Under the pieces are notes generated by a model. It was given only the letters and a program-made list of their open reading frames with translations, was not told where the DNA came from and searched no databases. Positions 11,931 to 26,962 of a DNA stretch of 64,000 nucleotides are shown here, piece by piece. The position numbers and the translations under genes are program-made. Numbering within the stretch: position 1 is the stretch's first letter; each line of letters starts with the position of its first letter. Source of the stretch: Campylorhamphus procurvoides (Eukaryota; Chordata; Aves; Passeriformes; Dendrocolaptidae); assembly GCA_013396655.1 (NCBI GenBank), contig WBMV01004699.1, positions 353,581 to 417,580 of the forward strand, written 5' to 3'.

Positions 11931-14900
11931 GTCCTGACAAGTAAGGTTACCCTGTGCCTGCCAGAAGAGCTGCTACATGGCAGTGACACAGCACAGAGCC
12001 ACTCTTACCTTCATCTCAGCTCTGCACTGACAGAAGCAGCTGATCCAAATGCTGACTTCCCTGTATCTTTCTTTATTTGCATGGAAAGGATCTGCTTGGG
12101 TCTATTCCCCTTACAGTTTTCAGTTTTTTTGTCTCAAATATATCATCAGTCTTTCTTCTCGGCAGCCCGTTCTTTACAGGGTGACTCTCTAGTTCAGGAA
12201 ACAAATAAGCTGACTAGACTTTTCTTTAAGATTAGTATCAGGCATTTCGATTTGCAGTTCTGACATTCAAAGTTTTCACTGTTCCTGAATAAAGTTTATG
12301 CAATATGACTTTTTAGTCATAGTTTAGAGGGTAAGAATAGAGCTGTGAAAGAATGTAATGCAATGCAATCAACATGCCAAAGAACCAAAAGAAAGTGTAA
12401 TTTATGCCAATTTGCACTACCTTGATGGGTAAGCCCAGCAGAATATATTAACAAATTATACTTCTACATGATGCCATCTGCTATAATTTAATGTATAATT
12501 ATGCCTTTAGTACCGAATACTAAAGGGTGGGTTAAAAACCTATAGAACATATCTCAGAATTACAGTAATTTCTATTGATCCCAATTATGTCTCATAAAGC
12601 TTTGTTGATTTTTTAATTATTATTTCTTAAAGTGTAGGCTGTTTTCATAAAGGAACGTTTGATTCTGGTTTGCAGACTTCATAAGCAGAAGGGCTCATAG
12701 GATAATCAGCCATATTTATCTTTCTGCTGCAATTGTGTTCCTCATATTGGGCAGACATAAAGCAGGATATTTACTGTATGAAAAGTTATTATTTGTAAAG
12801 GTACATAATTCAGTTTCACATTTTGTGATAAGCACAGAGCAGCCAGCTTTCTCACAGGACTCAGATCTTATTCTGAATCAGCCTGTGCTGTTTTAGAGTT
12901 TGCCTCAGAGGCCATATGAAGTCTGTCATTTTAAAAAGGCATAAAATATGGAGCTTTTTTATTATTTGAATTCTAAATAAAGCTTGATGGGATTTAAATC
13001 ACAGGGAAAATGTGTTCTATCATCATTAGAAACAAAATTCATTCTACTTTCCCTTATAGCTTCGTGTTATTTCTTTTAACTGCTCTTGTTTTCTTTATCA
13101 ACATTTTTGTTTTCCTTCAATTTAGAAAAGTATTGAAAAACGAGTTCTTGAACCTTTCCAAAATAACCAGTACCTGCAAAGGATCAGTAGGTTAAAAAAC
13201 TTTGAGTAATTGCTTCTAAGATATAAAATATGTATTTTAAGCCTTTCAGTTGTAACTTGGACAACTCATTGCAAACATTTTATAGTATTTTGAGTTGTGG
13301 TAAATTTTGATCTTTATTATTTATCTCCAGAGCAAGAAAATAAAACAATGTATTACAATGTTTTGCTGCCAACCGTATGAAGAAGTCCTGGAGCTTCAAG
13401 TATGCATTGGGCAAAAAATGTATTTGGCAATCCCACTCAAATTAAGAAACATGGAGATGATTGATGCAAAACCAAAAGTAGTAGACATGTTATATTGACA
13501 TGGGAATACAATACGATCGGGGTAAATAAGCATTTTTAACAAAATACTGGAGGAAAACAGAATAGAAAAAATTTTTGTTTGCTTTTTTCAGTGTTCAGTT
13601 TTTCTTTAAAAAAAAAATCTGAGAAAAAATGACAGAAATGTTTCCCAAAGGTGTGTTTGCTATGGATGTATTAATAGCCTTTTAGCACAGATATTTGTTA
13701 TCTTGTCTAACCTGAAATAAAAACACAGGAGAAGTTTCTTTTAAATTCCTGGGCAATACACACTAGCATGAAAGTCAAACCAGTTTATACCAGTAGATGA
13801 CCTCATCTGTATAGTATCCTTCTGCTTCATTATTAAATTGTTAAAATATTTTGTTAAAATATTTTTTCAAACAGTATTCTAAATGTGAAAGAATAAAAAT
13901 ATTGATACATAGGCATTATGAAGTATTTAAACAAAGCCACTTTTCTGAACAAATGGGTGAAAGGTAGCTATGAATACATTTAGCCTGGAAATCAGAAGAC
14001 AGTTCTCAGCTATAAGAGAGGCTCATTCTGGAACACGCTTTCAGTGGGTTTGGTGAGAACAGCAGCAACTAAACCCCTAATTTATGAAGTGAAGAATATA
14101 ACACAGAGTCCTGAGAACCTAGGAGGTCTCTTCCACTGCTGTGTTCGTAGAACTAAGATGTACATTTGTAGTGAGAAGAGTTGGCTGTAAATTGCCACTA
14201 TTTCTTAACCACTCCTTTCCAGTGGCTTTCCATATCAATACCCTCCTCTTAGTAATACAAGATTAGAACAACCTTCAGGCATCTGTGGATCTTCATACCC
14301 AGTCTTAAAACCAACAGCCCAGGTTGTGGTTTTGAATTGTGATGTATACACCATAGAATCTGACAATGCTAAAGCAGCATCTCCTCATTACAGAAGGTTT
14401 CTTTAATTAAAGGGAATTGAAGATTTTACTCTGAATGGTCACCTCCTGAACACCAGCTGGTGGACGGGTCAGATTCCTGAGTGTTGTGCTGAATGGCCCT
14501 CCTGTGACTTTGAGATATGTCTCCTACTTGCCCTGAATTTCCTGTTTCTCCCTAGATCTTGATAGCACTGTTGGGACACAGATCTGGACCCTTATCCACC
14601 AGCTTTCCTTTTTCATTTTTTGAAGTACAAAGCTTGCAGGACTATGAACAAACCAACTGCGGAGCTAATTTTGGTTTTAGAAGGTACTGGAAGAGACAAC
14701 CCCCAAGTATGATGCAAAACAATCTCCTGCCCCATAACCAGATCAGCAGTAAAACCCTGATCTGGATATTCTTTTCCTTCTGTAGCATATTTTCTGGTGG
14801 CTGCAAGTTCTACTGTATTTATAATGCCTTTCTTTTTCTCCATCTGCATTCTAGCAGATTTGAGCAGGCCTAAAGGTCACTCTGCATGTAGCCACAGTAG

Positions 14901-17900
14901 CTTTTTAAAAACCTTTGAATGCTAATCTGGTTCTGAACTGCCTTGCATTTGCATATTTTCTTAATCAGAAGTGTGTAAGGTCAGCACAGGAGCTTCATTA
15001 GGATATTCATAGCTAAAAGTGCTCTCCTCATCACTTCTCTTAGTGTTCAGTCCAGCTTTGCACAGGTTGCAAACCTCCCTCATGCACCTGCTGGCAGTGG
15101 CAGCAGGGATAAAAACAGATCCAGAAACAAGCAGGAAGGCTGAAACCCTCCAACAAGGAAGGGGTCAGAGAGAGCTTGTATATGCCAACCATGTTTTAGG
15201 CTGTGCTATTTCAGCTATTGAGACAATCAAAACAACATCTGTTTGGGAAAGCAGAAGGACAAAGCAGAGATAAGGCAGCTAAGAGCTGCAGAGAGCTGGA
15301 AGCAAGTTGTTTCCAAGAAAACTTAATTGTTAGCAAGCATGGAAGAGTGCAATGCGTCTAGGGCTGGATTCAAATTTATCCCATAGAATATTCCTTCCAA
15401 GGAGGCCATATTCTTCAGAAATTTGCAGCACCGTCTAATAACTGAGTGACTCCCACTCCTGTAGCTGTTCTACTGAACATACTGATGTCTCTGACCAGGC
15501 AGAGGAATCACAACCTCTACACACCTTTCCTTCTAGTACACTGATGAGTCTTCAGGAAGAGATAGTGTCCTTAGTCTCACCATCTTTCCCATTCATCTGC
15601 TGCCCTACTAAGGATTTTCATTTTACTGAGGTCATAATTTAATCCACATTCCTTGCTTGTTGCAAACAGCCATTTCTTCTTTCCTCAGCTGCTTCTAACC
15701 TGATTTCTTCTACCAGTCATGGGTACAAAGCCTAACTGTATAAATATTTCATAAAATAGGAGAGAATTTAGAAAGAGAAAGAGAAAACTATAACAGGTAT
15801 ATTAAAGGAGACAGGTACATGACTATTTTAGAAAACTTAAAGCTTATGAATGCCAGAAAGTTGTACTGCAATATATGCCAGACAAATGTTTGACCTTTTG
15901 TATGTCTGCCTACCACACAGGAGGCTCAAATCCTTCATGTTCATTTGGTTAGCAGGATGCAAAATGCCCTTGTGTGATACTTCCCTTACATGTTTTACTA
16001 TTAACCACACAAACTGACTTTTATCATATGACGCAAAATAGTGGAAAAACTCTATTTCAGTCCAAGCGCACGCAGTATCAGACAAATATTGCTTTCTCAA
16101 ATTTCTCCCTACCATGTGAATAGACAACTCATTTTTTTTGGTGACAACCGAAGAGTTATAGTAGGGGCAGTTAAAGCTTTCAACTTTATATTTCAGAATG
16201 AATAGGAGCTCCAGGGATTACAACCACTACCCATTAGGGATAACTGCAAAGGCTATTTTGTGAGGGTGTTTGAATGTTTCCTCAAAGAAGGAAGATGTTA
16301 ATAAAAGCTTTCTATTCAAATTTTAAGAGGATGTTAAGTCACTGTAGAGGTAATATAAGAAAACTTGCAGTTCTGAGAGTACAAAGCCCATTCGTAGACT
16401 TGGGAGGAATTACAAAACATACATGTAGAAAAACTGAACATCTGCTAAGCATGAAATGGCTTTTAAAACAGAAAGTGGAATAATGCTAACAGATGGCCCA
16501 CAGGACAATAAAAAAAAATACAATTCTAAACATCGTCTTACAGGATGAGGTTCTGGTGTTCATTACATAACATTTTGGTCAGATTTATTTTTCAAGATTT
16601 TCTGAGTTAATTATTGTATCTCTGCCATTGTCCTGTCTTTCCTGCTTTCTTGCCATTCACCTTTCTTCTAAAGCTTTATGTTTCACCGGCTCAAGCTTTG
16701 CCAGTGTTTCAGTGAGATTCCATTGACTGTGGAAGTTTTGGTAAAAAGTGATTAAAGCCTGCAGAATTTCAAGTAACTGTAATGAAAGTAACTGTAACAG
16801 GTTTTCCTGTTTGTTAAGGTCATGTTTTTCACAATAAAAGACCCCAGATCTATCTTCACTGAGATCATGGTTTGCTTGCCCCAAACTAGTCCCCACCCTC
16901 TACCGTGTATACTGTGCCAGCACAAGCTGAGGAACTGAGATGCACTAGGTCAGTGAACCAGAGCAGCTGGGGCATAATCCTTTTGGGAGAAATTGTCTTT
17001 CAGCTTGAACTGCCACACAGCAGCACAAACTGATGCTGCTGTCTCAGCTGAGGGGATGGCAAAGGATTTGGCTGCAGGAAAAAGATGCTTACAGGCTACT
17101 TTCTCATGTAACAGTATCCCCTCAAATGAATGTCCCATTGCAGCCTGCAGGGAAGTTAGAAGCAGTTGTAATAGGAATAAGCAAATGGTTCAAGGTTGGT
17201 GCATCACTAGAGACAGGTCATAAGTAGAACTAATATGTCTCCATTCTGGCCCAAACCACCTCTTTTGTCAGAGCCTAAACCTAGAAATAATCTGTTTTCT
17301 TAACAGCATTTGAAGTGGCACATAATAGGAAAGAAACCGATCATTCTTGAGAGATTTTTTTCCTTGAAAATATTTGGGCTGAAGCTTCTGCAGTTTGTGT
17401 GATTTTTAACATTATTGTACTCAGAGTTCTTTTAGCCTTAAATCTGAACAGCCAAAGACGAGCTGTGTAAAATCCCTCATCACTATGTGAGCGCTGCCTC
17501 TCCCACCTGTAAGGAGGGGCATCTGGCTGATGGGGCAGACCAGATGAGTTGTTTCTCATACAACAGTCTAGATTTACGAACCTTTAGTTTGTGATAGAGT
17601 GTTATAAGCTAGTTTATCATGATGAATTAACAAAGAAAAACTTTAGAAAATCTGAAGTATAATTTTTCCGCTTGGTTTCTTTGACTGTAGAGACATATTC
17701 TTACCATTCAACTCATGGATGTCCAATGATCAACAAGACAAGATGAAACATTGCAAAAAAAACCTGCATACATCTATTATTAAGTTAGCAAACAGAAAAA
17801 AAAACCTATAAATCTAATGTTACTTCAAATTTTTCTATAGTTTTCATCAGAAGAAAAACACTAGTTTCACTTAGACAAGATGTCCCTAGATTATTTCAGA

Positions 17901-20900
17901 GGGAATGTGGGCTTCTCTGTTAAAGAAGCGTGGGCAATACTGCAATAAGCTGCTTCTGTAATAAAGGATTTTTCAGGAACACTTCCTTAGTTTAATGGTA
18001 AGAGAGCTTACAACAGCTAAGGATCTGGCAACTCACAAAGTATTCCGTCTGTCTAGAGCTCAGCAAGAAAGAGAGTTCTGAAATAGAAATCTTTTGATCT
18101 TAAAATGACAAGATCTGAATAGTAAAACCCCCTCTCATAAGAAACACAGGCTGTAATTATGGCACATCTATTATTTAAAATGTTCTTGAAAATTCACATA
18201 GAAGCTGTTCAAAACAAAGTAAAGCATTAGGTCAGGAAGTGGTCTGTAATACTGGGAAATTTTTTTTTAAATAAATTTCTGTCTTCTTTACTCAAGTGTT
18301 TGCTTGCAGTAGTTGCCATGCAATATATAGAATGTTGGGTCCAAATGAGTTGATTCTTTCCCTGTAAAAATAGATTCTAATTTATTCTATTTTGTTTTAA
18401 AGAAGACCCTGTGCATGCATCTGCAAAGTGTTTAATGAGGTTCAGGTCTTTCACTTCCTACACAGCCTCCTCCCTGGACAGTTGAGATGCATCTGTGCCT
18501 GATGGCTGGCAAATCTGGCAGAGTCACTGCTAACATGTTAGCCACAGCTATTATAAACAAAATTCTGCAATGTAACTGTCTCACAGCAGACATCAAATAA
18601 CCTAGGAAAACGAGTGAGTTGGAGCTTAGTCATATTTGATAATTAATGTGTGATGGTTTCCAACCAAAATTAATTTAGTGATGGAGTCAAACATATGGAA
18701 TAATGCTTAAGCTTACATCAAAGGCAAATATTGAATACATTAGGATACATTATCTCTACTCTTTCTGGAGTACATTATGTTCTGTTAAGATGTGATGTTC
18801 TGAATTTCTGCCTGGGCTTCTCAGAGAATTCATATGATGGCTCACAAATGTGTTCCCCAGTGCCCTCGTCTATAGCACTGTTCCAATTCAGCTATCAGTT
18901 CTTTGTTTCAGATGAAGCATTAACACTCATTATCTGTCATTGGAATAATAAAAAAAAAAACAGAAAACAAAACAAAACCTTTAGGTCCCAACAACCCTTT
19001 TCTTTTTTTTTTTTCAGATGAAACATCTTTCCTGGGTGACATTTCTGATGTTATCAGTAGGAAAAGCCTTCAAAGAAAATGAGTATCAAGCCTGAAATAT
19101 TACATAATGCTGAGTTGAAAGACAAAGTGTTTTCTGGAATTTTAATTTTTTTAAGCAGCTGCCTTTAAGTGAACACAGCCATCACTGTTATAAAATATTC
19201 AAAGCCTCATACATATCAAACAGAGACACAGTTACTAGGGCAAACAATCCCACATACCCGTTAAACAAACACTTGGAATTTTTCCTGAGCCCATTCTGGA
19301 TCTTTACAATGCCTCTAGTTTTAATTGATTTTTACCCGGTATCCATTTGTTCTCTATTTTATGGTAATTTTCAACTTTCCAGTGCCCCACTAACTTTGTG
19401 GGGGAGGGAGCAGGTCGGCATGCAGTCATGGGAGCCAGAGATTAAAAGACTTCTCCATGTTAGGTCATTAACCATTCCACTTGCTGTACCATAGCTCATT
19501 TTCCCATCCCTAATTGACCACTTCATTGATCAGACATTATAGAGACGGCTTAGTAACCTAAGCCTTAGCTTTGAAACACAGTAGAGACTGCAATTACCTG
19601 AAAGTCTTCAAGGGTGCCTGCAATTTTCAGGCAGTTGGAAGCTCAGTTAATCAAAGATTCTGGCTAACAGAAAGGAGGGAGAAGAGCTGTTTCAGCTGGG
19701 TTTCTCAAGGCCAGGACTTTCAACAGAAATCTGGAGAGGGAACAGAAATGTGCCTATAAAATTATCTGAGCAAAAGTCTTGTGGGTTACCAGCACATGTT
19801 AAGAGCAGAAGCCCCTGTTTTGAAGATGGGTTGGCATAACTGGCACCTGCTGACAGGTGTAACAAAAACACCTGCTGAGCTATCCCCAGCAGTAGGGGTT
19901 GTTGCACCCAGGAGTTCGAAATGGTTCACAAAAGGCTGTTCTGCCCCTTGTGATTAGATTCTTTCCTCTGCTCACCACTGTATCTCTTAACATGTACTTT
20001 CTGCCTTGCAGGGTCTTGGAGGGTAGAGGGTCCTTGGGGTAATTGCTACATGGGCAGCTGGGGACACCCAAGGTGGTGCAGGGCTGGAGCAGCTTGCCTA
20101 GTCAGTCCCCTCCTGCATATCCCTGTATGAGCTGAGCATTCAGTGACCACACTGTACTTGTACACACTCATGCTCATGTGTGCAGACACTACCAGGACCT
20201 CACGTGTTTTCCTCTTGGAATCCCTTACAGGGTAATAGATTCCAGGGATGTGCACAGTCTCAAACTGATCACATGTAGAGGCCAACTGGAATTAAGGTGG
20301 TGACCAGGACTGAGGTAACACATTGTCAGGCTGCCCTTGTATTTCCCTTAGTCCCTTAATGATGCCTCTCTTTCCAGTTCAGATAAACATGACAGTAAAA
20401 TCTGAGGTCTTTACTATTTTCTCTGGCATTGCAGATCCTGCCAAATAATGTGTTCTTCTATACTTGCTAATTATTTCCCTACTGTCAGTTAATATGGATC
20501 ATGCCACAGGTCATCATCTACTCTGAAGGCTGGTTTTCAGTGGTGTGCACATTGTGGTATAGAGGATACGATATTTCCCTTTGAAGGCAGTTTATGAATC
20601 TTATCGGGCTTCTTCATGATGAAAGGCACTATAGATATATGAGAGATCAAAGCTGTATAAAGATCAGTGGTATTTGTTTGCATGAGGTTTCTCTTTCTGT
20701 TCCTTCTGAGGATTTTGAGCTTCAAAGTTTCAGCTTTAAAGAAACTCAAAACCCAAAAGAAAACCCCAGCAAAAGCCACCATGTTATAGCTGGTTTGAGG
20801 TCAGGCCAACCAAGGGTCACAGGATTTGGCCATGGACTCAAAAAGCTCTTCTCCAACATTCTCTATCTGCCAGAAGAAAAAAAAGCTGGTGCACAGAAAA

Positions 20901-23900
20901 TTTTTGGTCTTTTTAAACAACAGTGAGGGTCCAGAGGAGTGACTTTTGGAGAGAAAAATGGTGCTAAAAATCAGCTTAACTCAAAACATAAGTGTTTCAA
21001 TTGTGACTTGTCAGTCTGCTATCAAAGTTATTATGATTTGTGAGTAACAGTAGCAATTGGCCTAAAAAATCAGATTAATTTATTATACAATTTGTGGTAT
21101 ATTTTTAAAGATACACTTTATTTTTCACTTAAATGTTTTAATACTGAGAATTTCAATGTATGCTTCTGCAGAAATCGATCTGGGAATAGAAATCCAGTAC
21201 ACCCATTGAAAAGCATTGGCTGCAAGTAATACTTGTTTTGACTGCACTGTACTTTAATATCAGATTAGTGTTTGGCATCAAGTAAGTTATCCCTAATGGG
21301 CGCGTGAGCTTTCATTTTTTGCCTGGATCACTGCAGTAAATTTTCTTTACTTCATAGTGAGTCTCATAAATGACATCAAAATAAACCTGTGACTCATAAG
21401 AATAGATTTCTACAACAGAGCCACACTATGGTCACACAGAACAAAAAAATATGTTACATAATGTAACAAGACAAAATTAAAAAAAAAGCCACATAACCCT
21501 GTGTGCTGAATCTAAAAATCCTTCTTCTTTAAAGAGCTGAAAAAAAGTATTTGTTAGTATTGTCTATCCATTATCCATAAAGCCCTCACTGTAAATGTCC
21601 AAAATCCACATATCTGAAACTACTTGTCTTTTTCTTTCATCCTTAAAAAAAAAAAATATCTAAATGAAAGGAGAAGTAATAAAGAACTTGCATCGATCTG
21701 CATATGTCTCTGTGGTCTCTGTGTAACAAGAGCATGAAAGCAATGAACCAGACCCAGACATGTGAGTGGATCCCAGACTTTCTCCATATCATCTCCACAG
21801 TACTCTTGAGGTAAGTCGTGCCAAATAGTAAGTAAGCTGTGTAGCCAAGCAGAGTAGAGAAAAATAGCCTGTACAGTACATTTTATCAATATGAAGTTAT
21901 AGTCCAACAGCCAAGGGGAAGGATAGGAATCAGGAATTAAGTTTAATCAGCTGCTATTACTTGCAAGAACTCCAGAGGCTTTACAGAAGAGAAAAATGCA
22001 AATCAAGTCCAGTGGTGCACAATAAAAATGAGTTCAGTCTTGTGGCGAGAGTCTTTCTTATAGGGGAGAGTACAGGAAATGTTTCTGTGCTGGAAAAATC
22101 CAACCAACCATGAAAGTAAATGTTCCCATTCTGAGGTTTTAGGTTGGTTTGTTTGTTTGTTTGTCTTGTAAGGAAGAGCAAAGCAGGAAGCATCAAATTT
22201 GAAATAGGTCTTCATGTCCCAGGAGGCTCTCCTGGGGCATACCCAAAACAGGAGGCATCCCTCTCCACTGTTGAAACTGTCCCCCTTTCTGTTAATTATT
22301 CTTGAACTTTACCCTTTCCTACCCCAAGTGAATAGCTTGACCACAAAATTGTTATATCAGCTCTTCAGTTTTTTTTCTCTCTGGTGTAATAACTGTTGTG
22401 TTATTTACACTGAACGAAACGGCTTCAGCAGGAGGTAATGAGGCAGATACTGTTTCTGCATGTTCCTCAACCGTACATACGCAAAAGAGCTTTGATCTGG
22501 GAAACTTTCCTGTGACTTGGTGGGTTGTGCTGCAGAGTGGGTGGCACCGACTGCTTCAACTCTTTGGAGTGATGGTTGCACCTCCTCCCTTGGGAGAGGA
22601 AAACCGTATGCTGGCAGGTGAGCTACAGTGAGGGCTAGAACTCGGGGGGAAGAACTGTGCCCACACCCCAACTGTTCATTGTTAACTATCTCCTTCCTGC
22701 TCTCCTGATGATCAGAGTAACACCCCAGATTTGAAGGAGAGCAGGATTCCCAGTTGTCAGGCTGATGAGTAACTGAACTGATTACCCTGAAGCTCCAATT
22801 ATCAGCAAAACGTCTTTCATAGAAACAAGTGTTCAATCAAATAAAACTGATCATTTTTGAACATGGAGGATAAAAAATTTCTTACACTTTCTGCGTAACA
22901 GTCTACAAAAGCTGATTTGTTCCCTTCCAGAATCTCAGGATTAGTCACCAGTATGCTTGACTATAGTCTCTGCAAATAGATTTATTTAGACGTGAAAGGA
23001 AAAATAACTTGTCTTGCTCACTCCATTCTAAGTTTCTAGTGCTCAGCACCCATGAAATGGATTGCTTATGGGGAAATAATGTCTTTTTTTTTGGCTTCCA
23101 AAGTCTGTGAAGAATGTCTTCCTGGTTAATAGGTTGATTCAAACTGTATATGCTCCAGAATATAAACATGATTATTTATCGTACTTGCCCAAGATAATGA
23201 CAGTAAAGAAGACAAGGTTGAAATTCTTTATGATTTCCTCTCTCCCACAGCCAGGGACATTCAGCACACAATACACAGATGGTGTGCCACATAAAGGATC
23301 GCATTAGCTGTTAAATGTTTTTTCTTCCCATTAACTAATTTAACAATATGTCCCCACTATTAAAGAAATAGACAAATTGCAGAAAACTTCTGTCAGCTTA
23401 ATCCCAATTGCTAAAATAGGCCATTTACCCAGATGGGATTGTTTTCTGGCCTATCAGGTTTGAAATGCCTAGAAATTCGGCAGTCACCAGCCTAGGCTCT
23501 TGCAGTGTTGATTCAGCTCTTCAGCCTTAATTGCATTTCAGGCATGTAACTCTCTGGAGATTTTTGAATGACAGCCTAAATATTGAAGACTACTCTGTTC
23601 TGCGTGTATGTTAGGTGACCTGAATTTCCTAAAACAATGAGCTCTTTGGAGCCTGGCTTAAGTCAGCAGATGCTGTAGGTGACAAAAATCACAGCAAAAG
23701 CCCCTGACACTTTTTTGTCAGAGGGAGCAGTGAACCAATTTAAACAAACATTTCCAGTTTGTTTTCATTTGCAACCTTCTGCACCAAAGGCTTTGGGGCT
23801 GGGGGTGCTGTGGAGGTTGTCTCTGTAAGCAGGAGAATGGCAGAGCAGCCTGCCCATCACTGTTTATTGCACCGCTGTTTGCCACACTGTTTCATCACCG

Positions 23901-25507
23901 TTTTCCAATTTCTCTTTTTGTTTCTAAGCAAGATATTAGTATGGAGTGAACTCACGGATTATTAAGCATTAGTCTACAAGCTAATTTTAAGAACATACAT
24001 GGCCTCCATTATTCTTATAACTAAATGTGACCAGAAAGTTGGGAGAAAAAAATCAGTGGAAATGAAACAGAGATCAGCTGAAGAGTAACTTGAATCAATT
24101 GAAACTTCCCATGGCTGTTCTACACTATCCCCTTGGAATAGCAACGTAACAAACATCCCCTTACTTCAGGGTAAATTTTTGCACAGGAAAAGTAGATGAT
24201 GAAAATAAACTTCTTCCATGTTTTGTTCTTATACTCCCTTGATGCAGAAAGAGAGTAAGCAAAGTTTTAAATAAAAGAAAGCAAGTTGAGAGCCACTGAC
24301 CCATCAGCTTTTTTTGTGCCAATATCCACTTCTTATATTTAACACCTGAAACTCAATTTTTTTTAAATGTCTTTTGTCTGATGTTTTTTATGCCTAATTT
24401 TATTTACTCAGTTTCAATAACTACATACAATATGTATCTAGCTGGTATTAGTGATGAGGTACTTTTCCCCTCTATTTCTTCAGTGTTTTGTTGTGGTTTC
24501 CAGTAACTCTTCACCAAATATTCTCATAAAAAGAAAAAACGAACTATCACAAAACCAGTGGAAATGTTCACCAAGTGAAGAGAGCTTCACAGTGCAATAA
24601 CAAATATCCAAGATCTCCTATGTTTTTCATGTCAACTGAGACTTGATTGACTCCTACATTATGCTTGGCCTCCTCTACACAAACCCGTATCTATAGAAAA
24701 TCCATTTCCATCCAAAAGCACAGAATAAAGCTTGGAATATGATGATCTATGAATTCCTCTCTCTTTGAAACATATTTAAGGTTCAGGCTTATACTCCACA
24801 TAGATTTATTTCACCACTCTATACCTGCCTTGTAATTATGATTCTACTCTAAAGATTTCTGTCCATATATTTCACTATGTTAGGATTTTTTGAAGAGCAT
24901 AATCTGGTACATCCATATAAGTGGGTACCTGCAGATTTTGTTTACTTTATCCGTCATGAGGGAATTTCTTTTTATAATGCAGTCCTGTCTTTCTCCATTG
25001 ACTGTGCAAGGATCTTTAGATGACTGATTTAGCTGAGTTATTTGATCCAGATAAAGACAGACAACTTGAACTCCACCTTAGAAACTATAAGTAAGTAACC
25101 TTAAGGACATCATGAGATCTGCATTTATTTAGTTCACTTTAGCACTACACCAGTTTTAACGACACAGCTACTTGATACACTTGGTAACTCAACACTAGTA
25201 TGCCTACATGTAGGTGATACAGGTATCACCACTCTCACAAAACTAACAGAAATATGAAAATAGTATCATTTTTCATGTGTATCTGATGGCAGTATTCACC
25301 ACAATTTATTTAATGCTGAATTACAAGCATCAAGCTCTGGAAAAGATGTCGACTATTACACTTCAATTGTTTTAAAGATATTATTTTAGTGTCATGTTTC
25401 ATAGGAAAACCATACTTCCCTATTATTCATCTGACATTTAAAGCTGTTTTTAATGTTCTTTCCTAGGAATAAAAGACTTAATCACAAAAGACGGATTTTA
25501 AGAAGAC
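11931..25507. other. intergenic DNA downstream of TMEM242, no gene seen
   Basis: This is a long AT-rich stretch with only short chance frames, the longest being 143 codons at 22836-22405 on the minus strand. It has simple A/T runs at 18950-18980 and 19001-19016, and a (gttt)n run at about 22148-22164. A 13-bp duplication (ttgttaaaatatt) is at 13838-13863. I recognise no retroposon, exon or RNA gene. Confidence 0.65.
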
Positions 25508-25513
25508 TTTATT
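25508..25513 (-). terminator. candidate poly(A) signal AATAAA for TMEM242
   Basis: On the minus strand AATAAA is followed within 40 nt by a T/G-rich stretch (tcttttgtgatt), as expected downstream of a cleavage site. A competing AATAAA is at 25616-25611. The assignment is inferred from motif and spacing only. Confidence 0.3.
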
Positions 25514-26599
25514 AAATCTGACAACTGACTAACTGGACTGTGTGCAATTAATTAGAAAACTTGACAATTGAGTAACAAAGGATTGTTCACTGATAACACT
25601 TTTATTTCTGCACTTTTACAGATCTTCAGTTATTCGAATACAGCATTTGAGTAAGACATTATTCTTTCTTGTTTACACCCACACTTCGTAAGACTACTGA
25701 AGTATGGGAAATGTCACATTGCTTCCCCTGGTATAAGAGCCACAGAAATGACTGAAACATCCAAAACAACTTGCCCTGCCCATACACTTTCTTGGCTGAA
25801 AATATTACTGGAGGACAGACTGGGTGTCTCACTATTTTATATCTTTACACTTACTATTTCAATTGATAAAAAAATACAATAAAGACTTTTATACAAATTA
25901 CCAGATTCACTATTGCGGGATCCAATAAAAAAGTTAGTACAATACTGAGAAAACAGTGCACTTTGTAGGTATCTCTTCTCAAGCTCTATAGAGGAGCTCA
26001 GTAGGTCACTACTTGCATACTGGGTATTTTAAACGTTATCTTCAAACACAGTTTTGTTCAGATACTTCCTTTGCTGCAAATTTAAATATCTTCTTTGTTT
26101 TTGAAGAGTGCACTGTATGCTTTACCTTTGGGCTCAGCAACAGATCTGTTATAATTGACTTGATGGTTATATTCCTAATAGGTCATGTACAAGTCACTGA
26201 AAGTACTGTTCCTTTGTTTCCTGAAGAAATTTCATAAAATTATTCTTGAAACGCAGGATGGGATAGGAGATTACTGGGATTATGTCCATATATTTACTAA
26301 TGAAGATCAGGTTTTTTCTGTAAGCCTTCAAAAACGTCTTTCTTCAAGCTGAATCCAACTTATCTTGGAGAGTTCCATAAACCAACTGTACCAAATATGC
26401 TTAAAACTACAGTATAAACTGTTTTGCTTTGTTTTTAATTCCCTTGTTGCCAGATGTTAACTGGCATTCCCAGGCTCAGTGAACTCAGTCAGTAACTTGC
26501 TCATTCTGAGTCTTGTTTTTTGTTTTTCAGAGGGGATGCTTCTGCTACTTCCACTCCTCTCCTTGCTGAAAGAGACATCTCCAAATGGCTCTGACTCTT
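25508..26599 (-). other. TMEM242: probable TMEM242 3' untranslated region
   Basis: The minus-strand sequence below the stop codon has no coding character and is AT-rich. The lower boundary is a guess that uses the AATAAA at 25513-25508 (see that entry). Another AATAAA lies at 25616-25611, so a shorter 3'UTR is equally possible. No retroposon was recognised inside it. Confidence 0.35.
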
Positions 26600-26698
26600 T
26601 CACTTGGATTTAAGTAAGTCTTCCCATTCAACAGTGGACTCAGTATTTTTAGGGATTGCTGGAAAGATTGACTGCATCTTAGTTTGGAATTCTTTCAT
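26600..26698 (-). CDS. TMEM242: TMEM242 exon 4, C-terminus and stop
   Basis: This 99-nt terminal coding segment follows acceptor ttttttacag. It reads 32 codons, beginning MKEFQTKMQSIFPAIPKN and ending EWEDLLKSK, then TGA at 26602-26600. The human protein ends with the matching KMQSIFPTIPKN and a VEWEETLKSK tail. It joins exon 3 in phase 0 (…GVHS then MKEF…). The segment is hydrophilic and probably lies outside the membrane. It is separated from exon 3 by 15.2 kb, by far the largest intron. The 3'UTR continues below 26600. Confidence 0.96.
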   Translation of the reverse strand: MKEFQTKMQSIFPAIPKNTESTVEWEDLLKSK

Positions 26699-26962
26699 CT
26701 GTAAAAAAGATTTGAAATAAAATTACTTAACTGCTAATAAGGAGCAAGTAAAATAGCACCATAACCCCCAGGCTTATCCCACAAAATAAGTTGTGTGAGG
26801 TAAAGAGGTAAAAAAACTTTTAAATTAACAGAAAATTAAGACTTTCCCTCTGATTATGTTGGTTCAAAGAACAAAGTGGAAAAAAGCATGAAGGGACCTA
26901 CAACAATTACCCCTTCTAAAGCACCACACTGAGCTGACTGATTTGGAGTGCTTACCTGAAGG

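Noticed and set aside
22405..22836. 143-codon minus-strand frame
   Set aside because: It has no recognisable motif, no splice signals that connect it to other exons, and an opposing frame of similar quality.
1..25507. Exons of ARID1B, the expected left neighbour
   Set aside because: No long conserved coding segment is present; its large last exon would be obvious, so it must lie outside the window.
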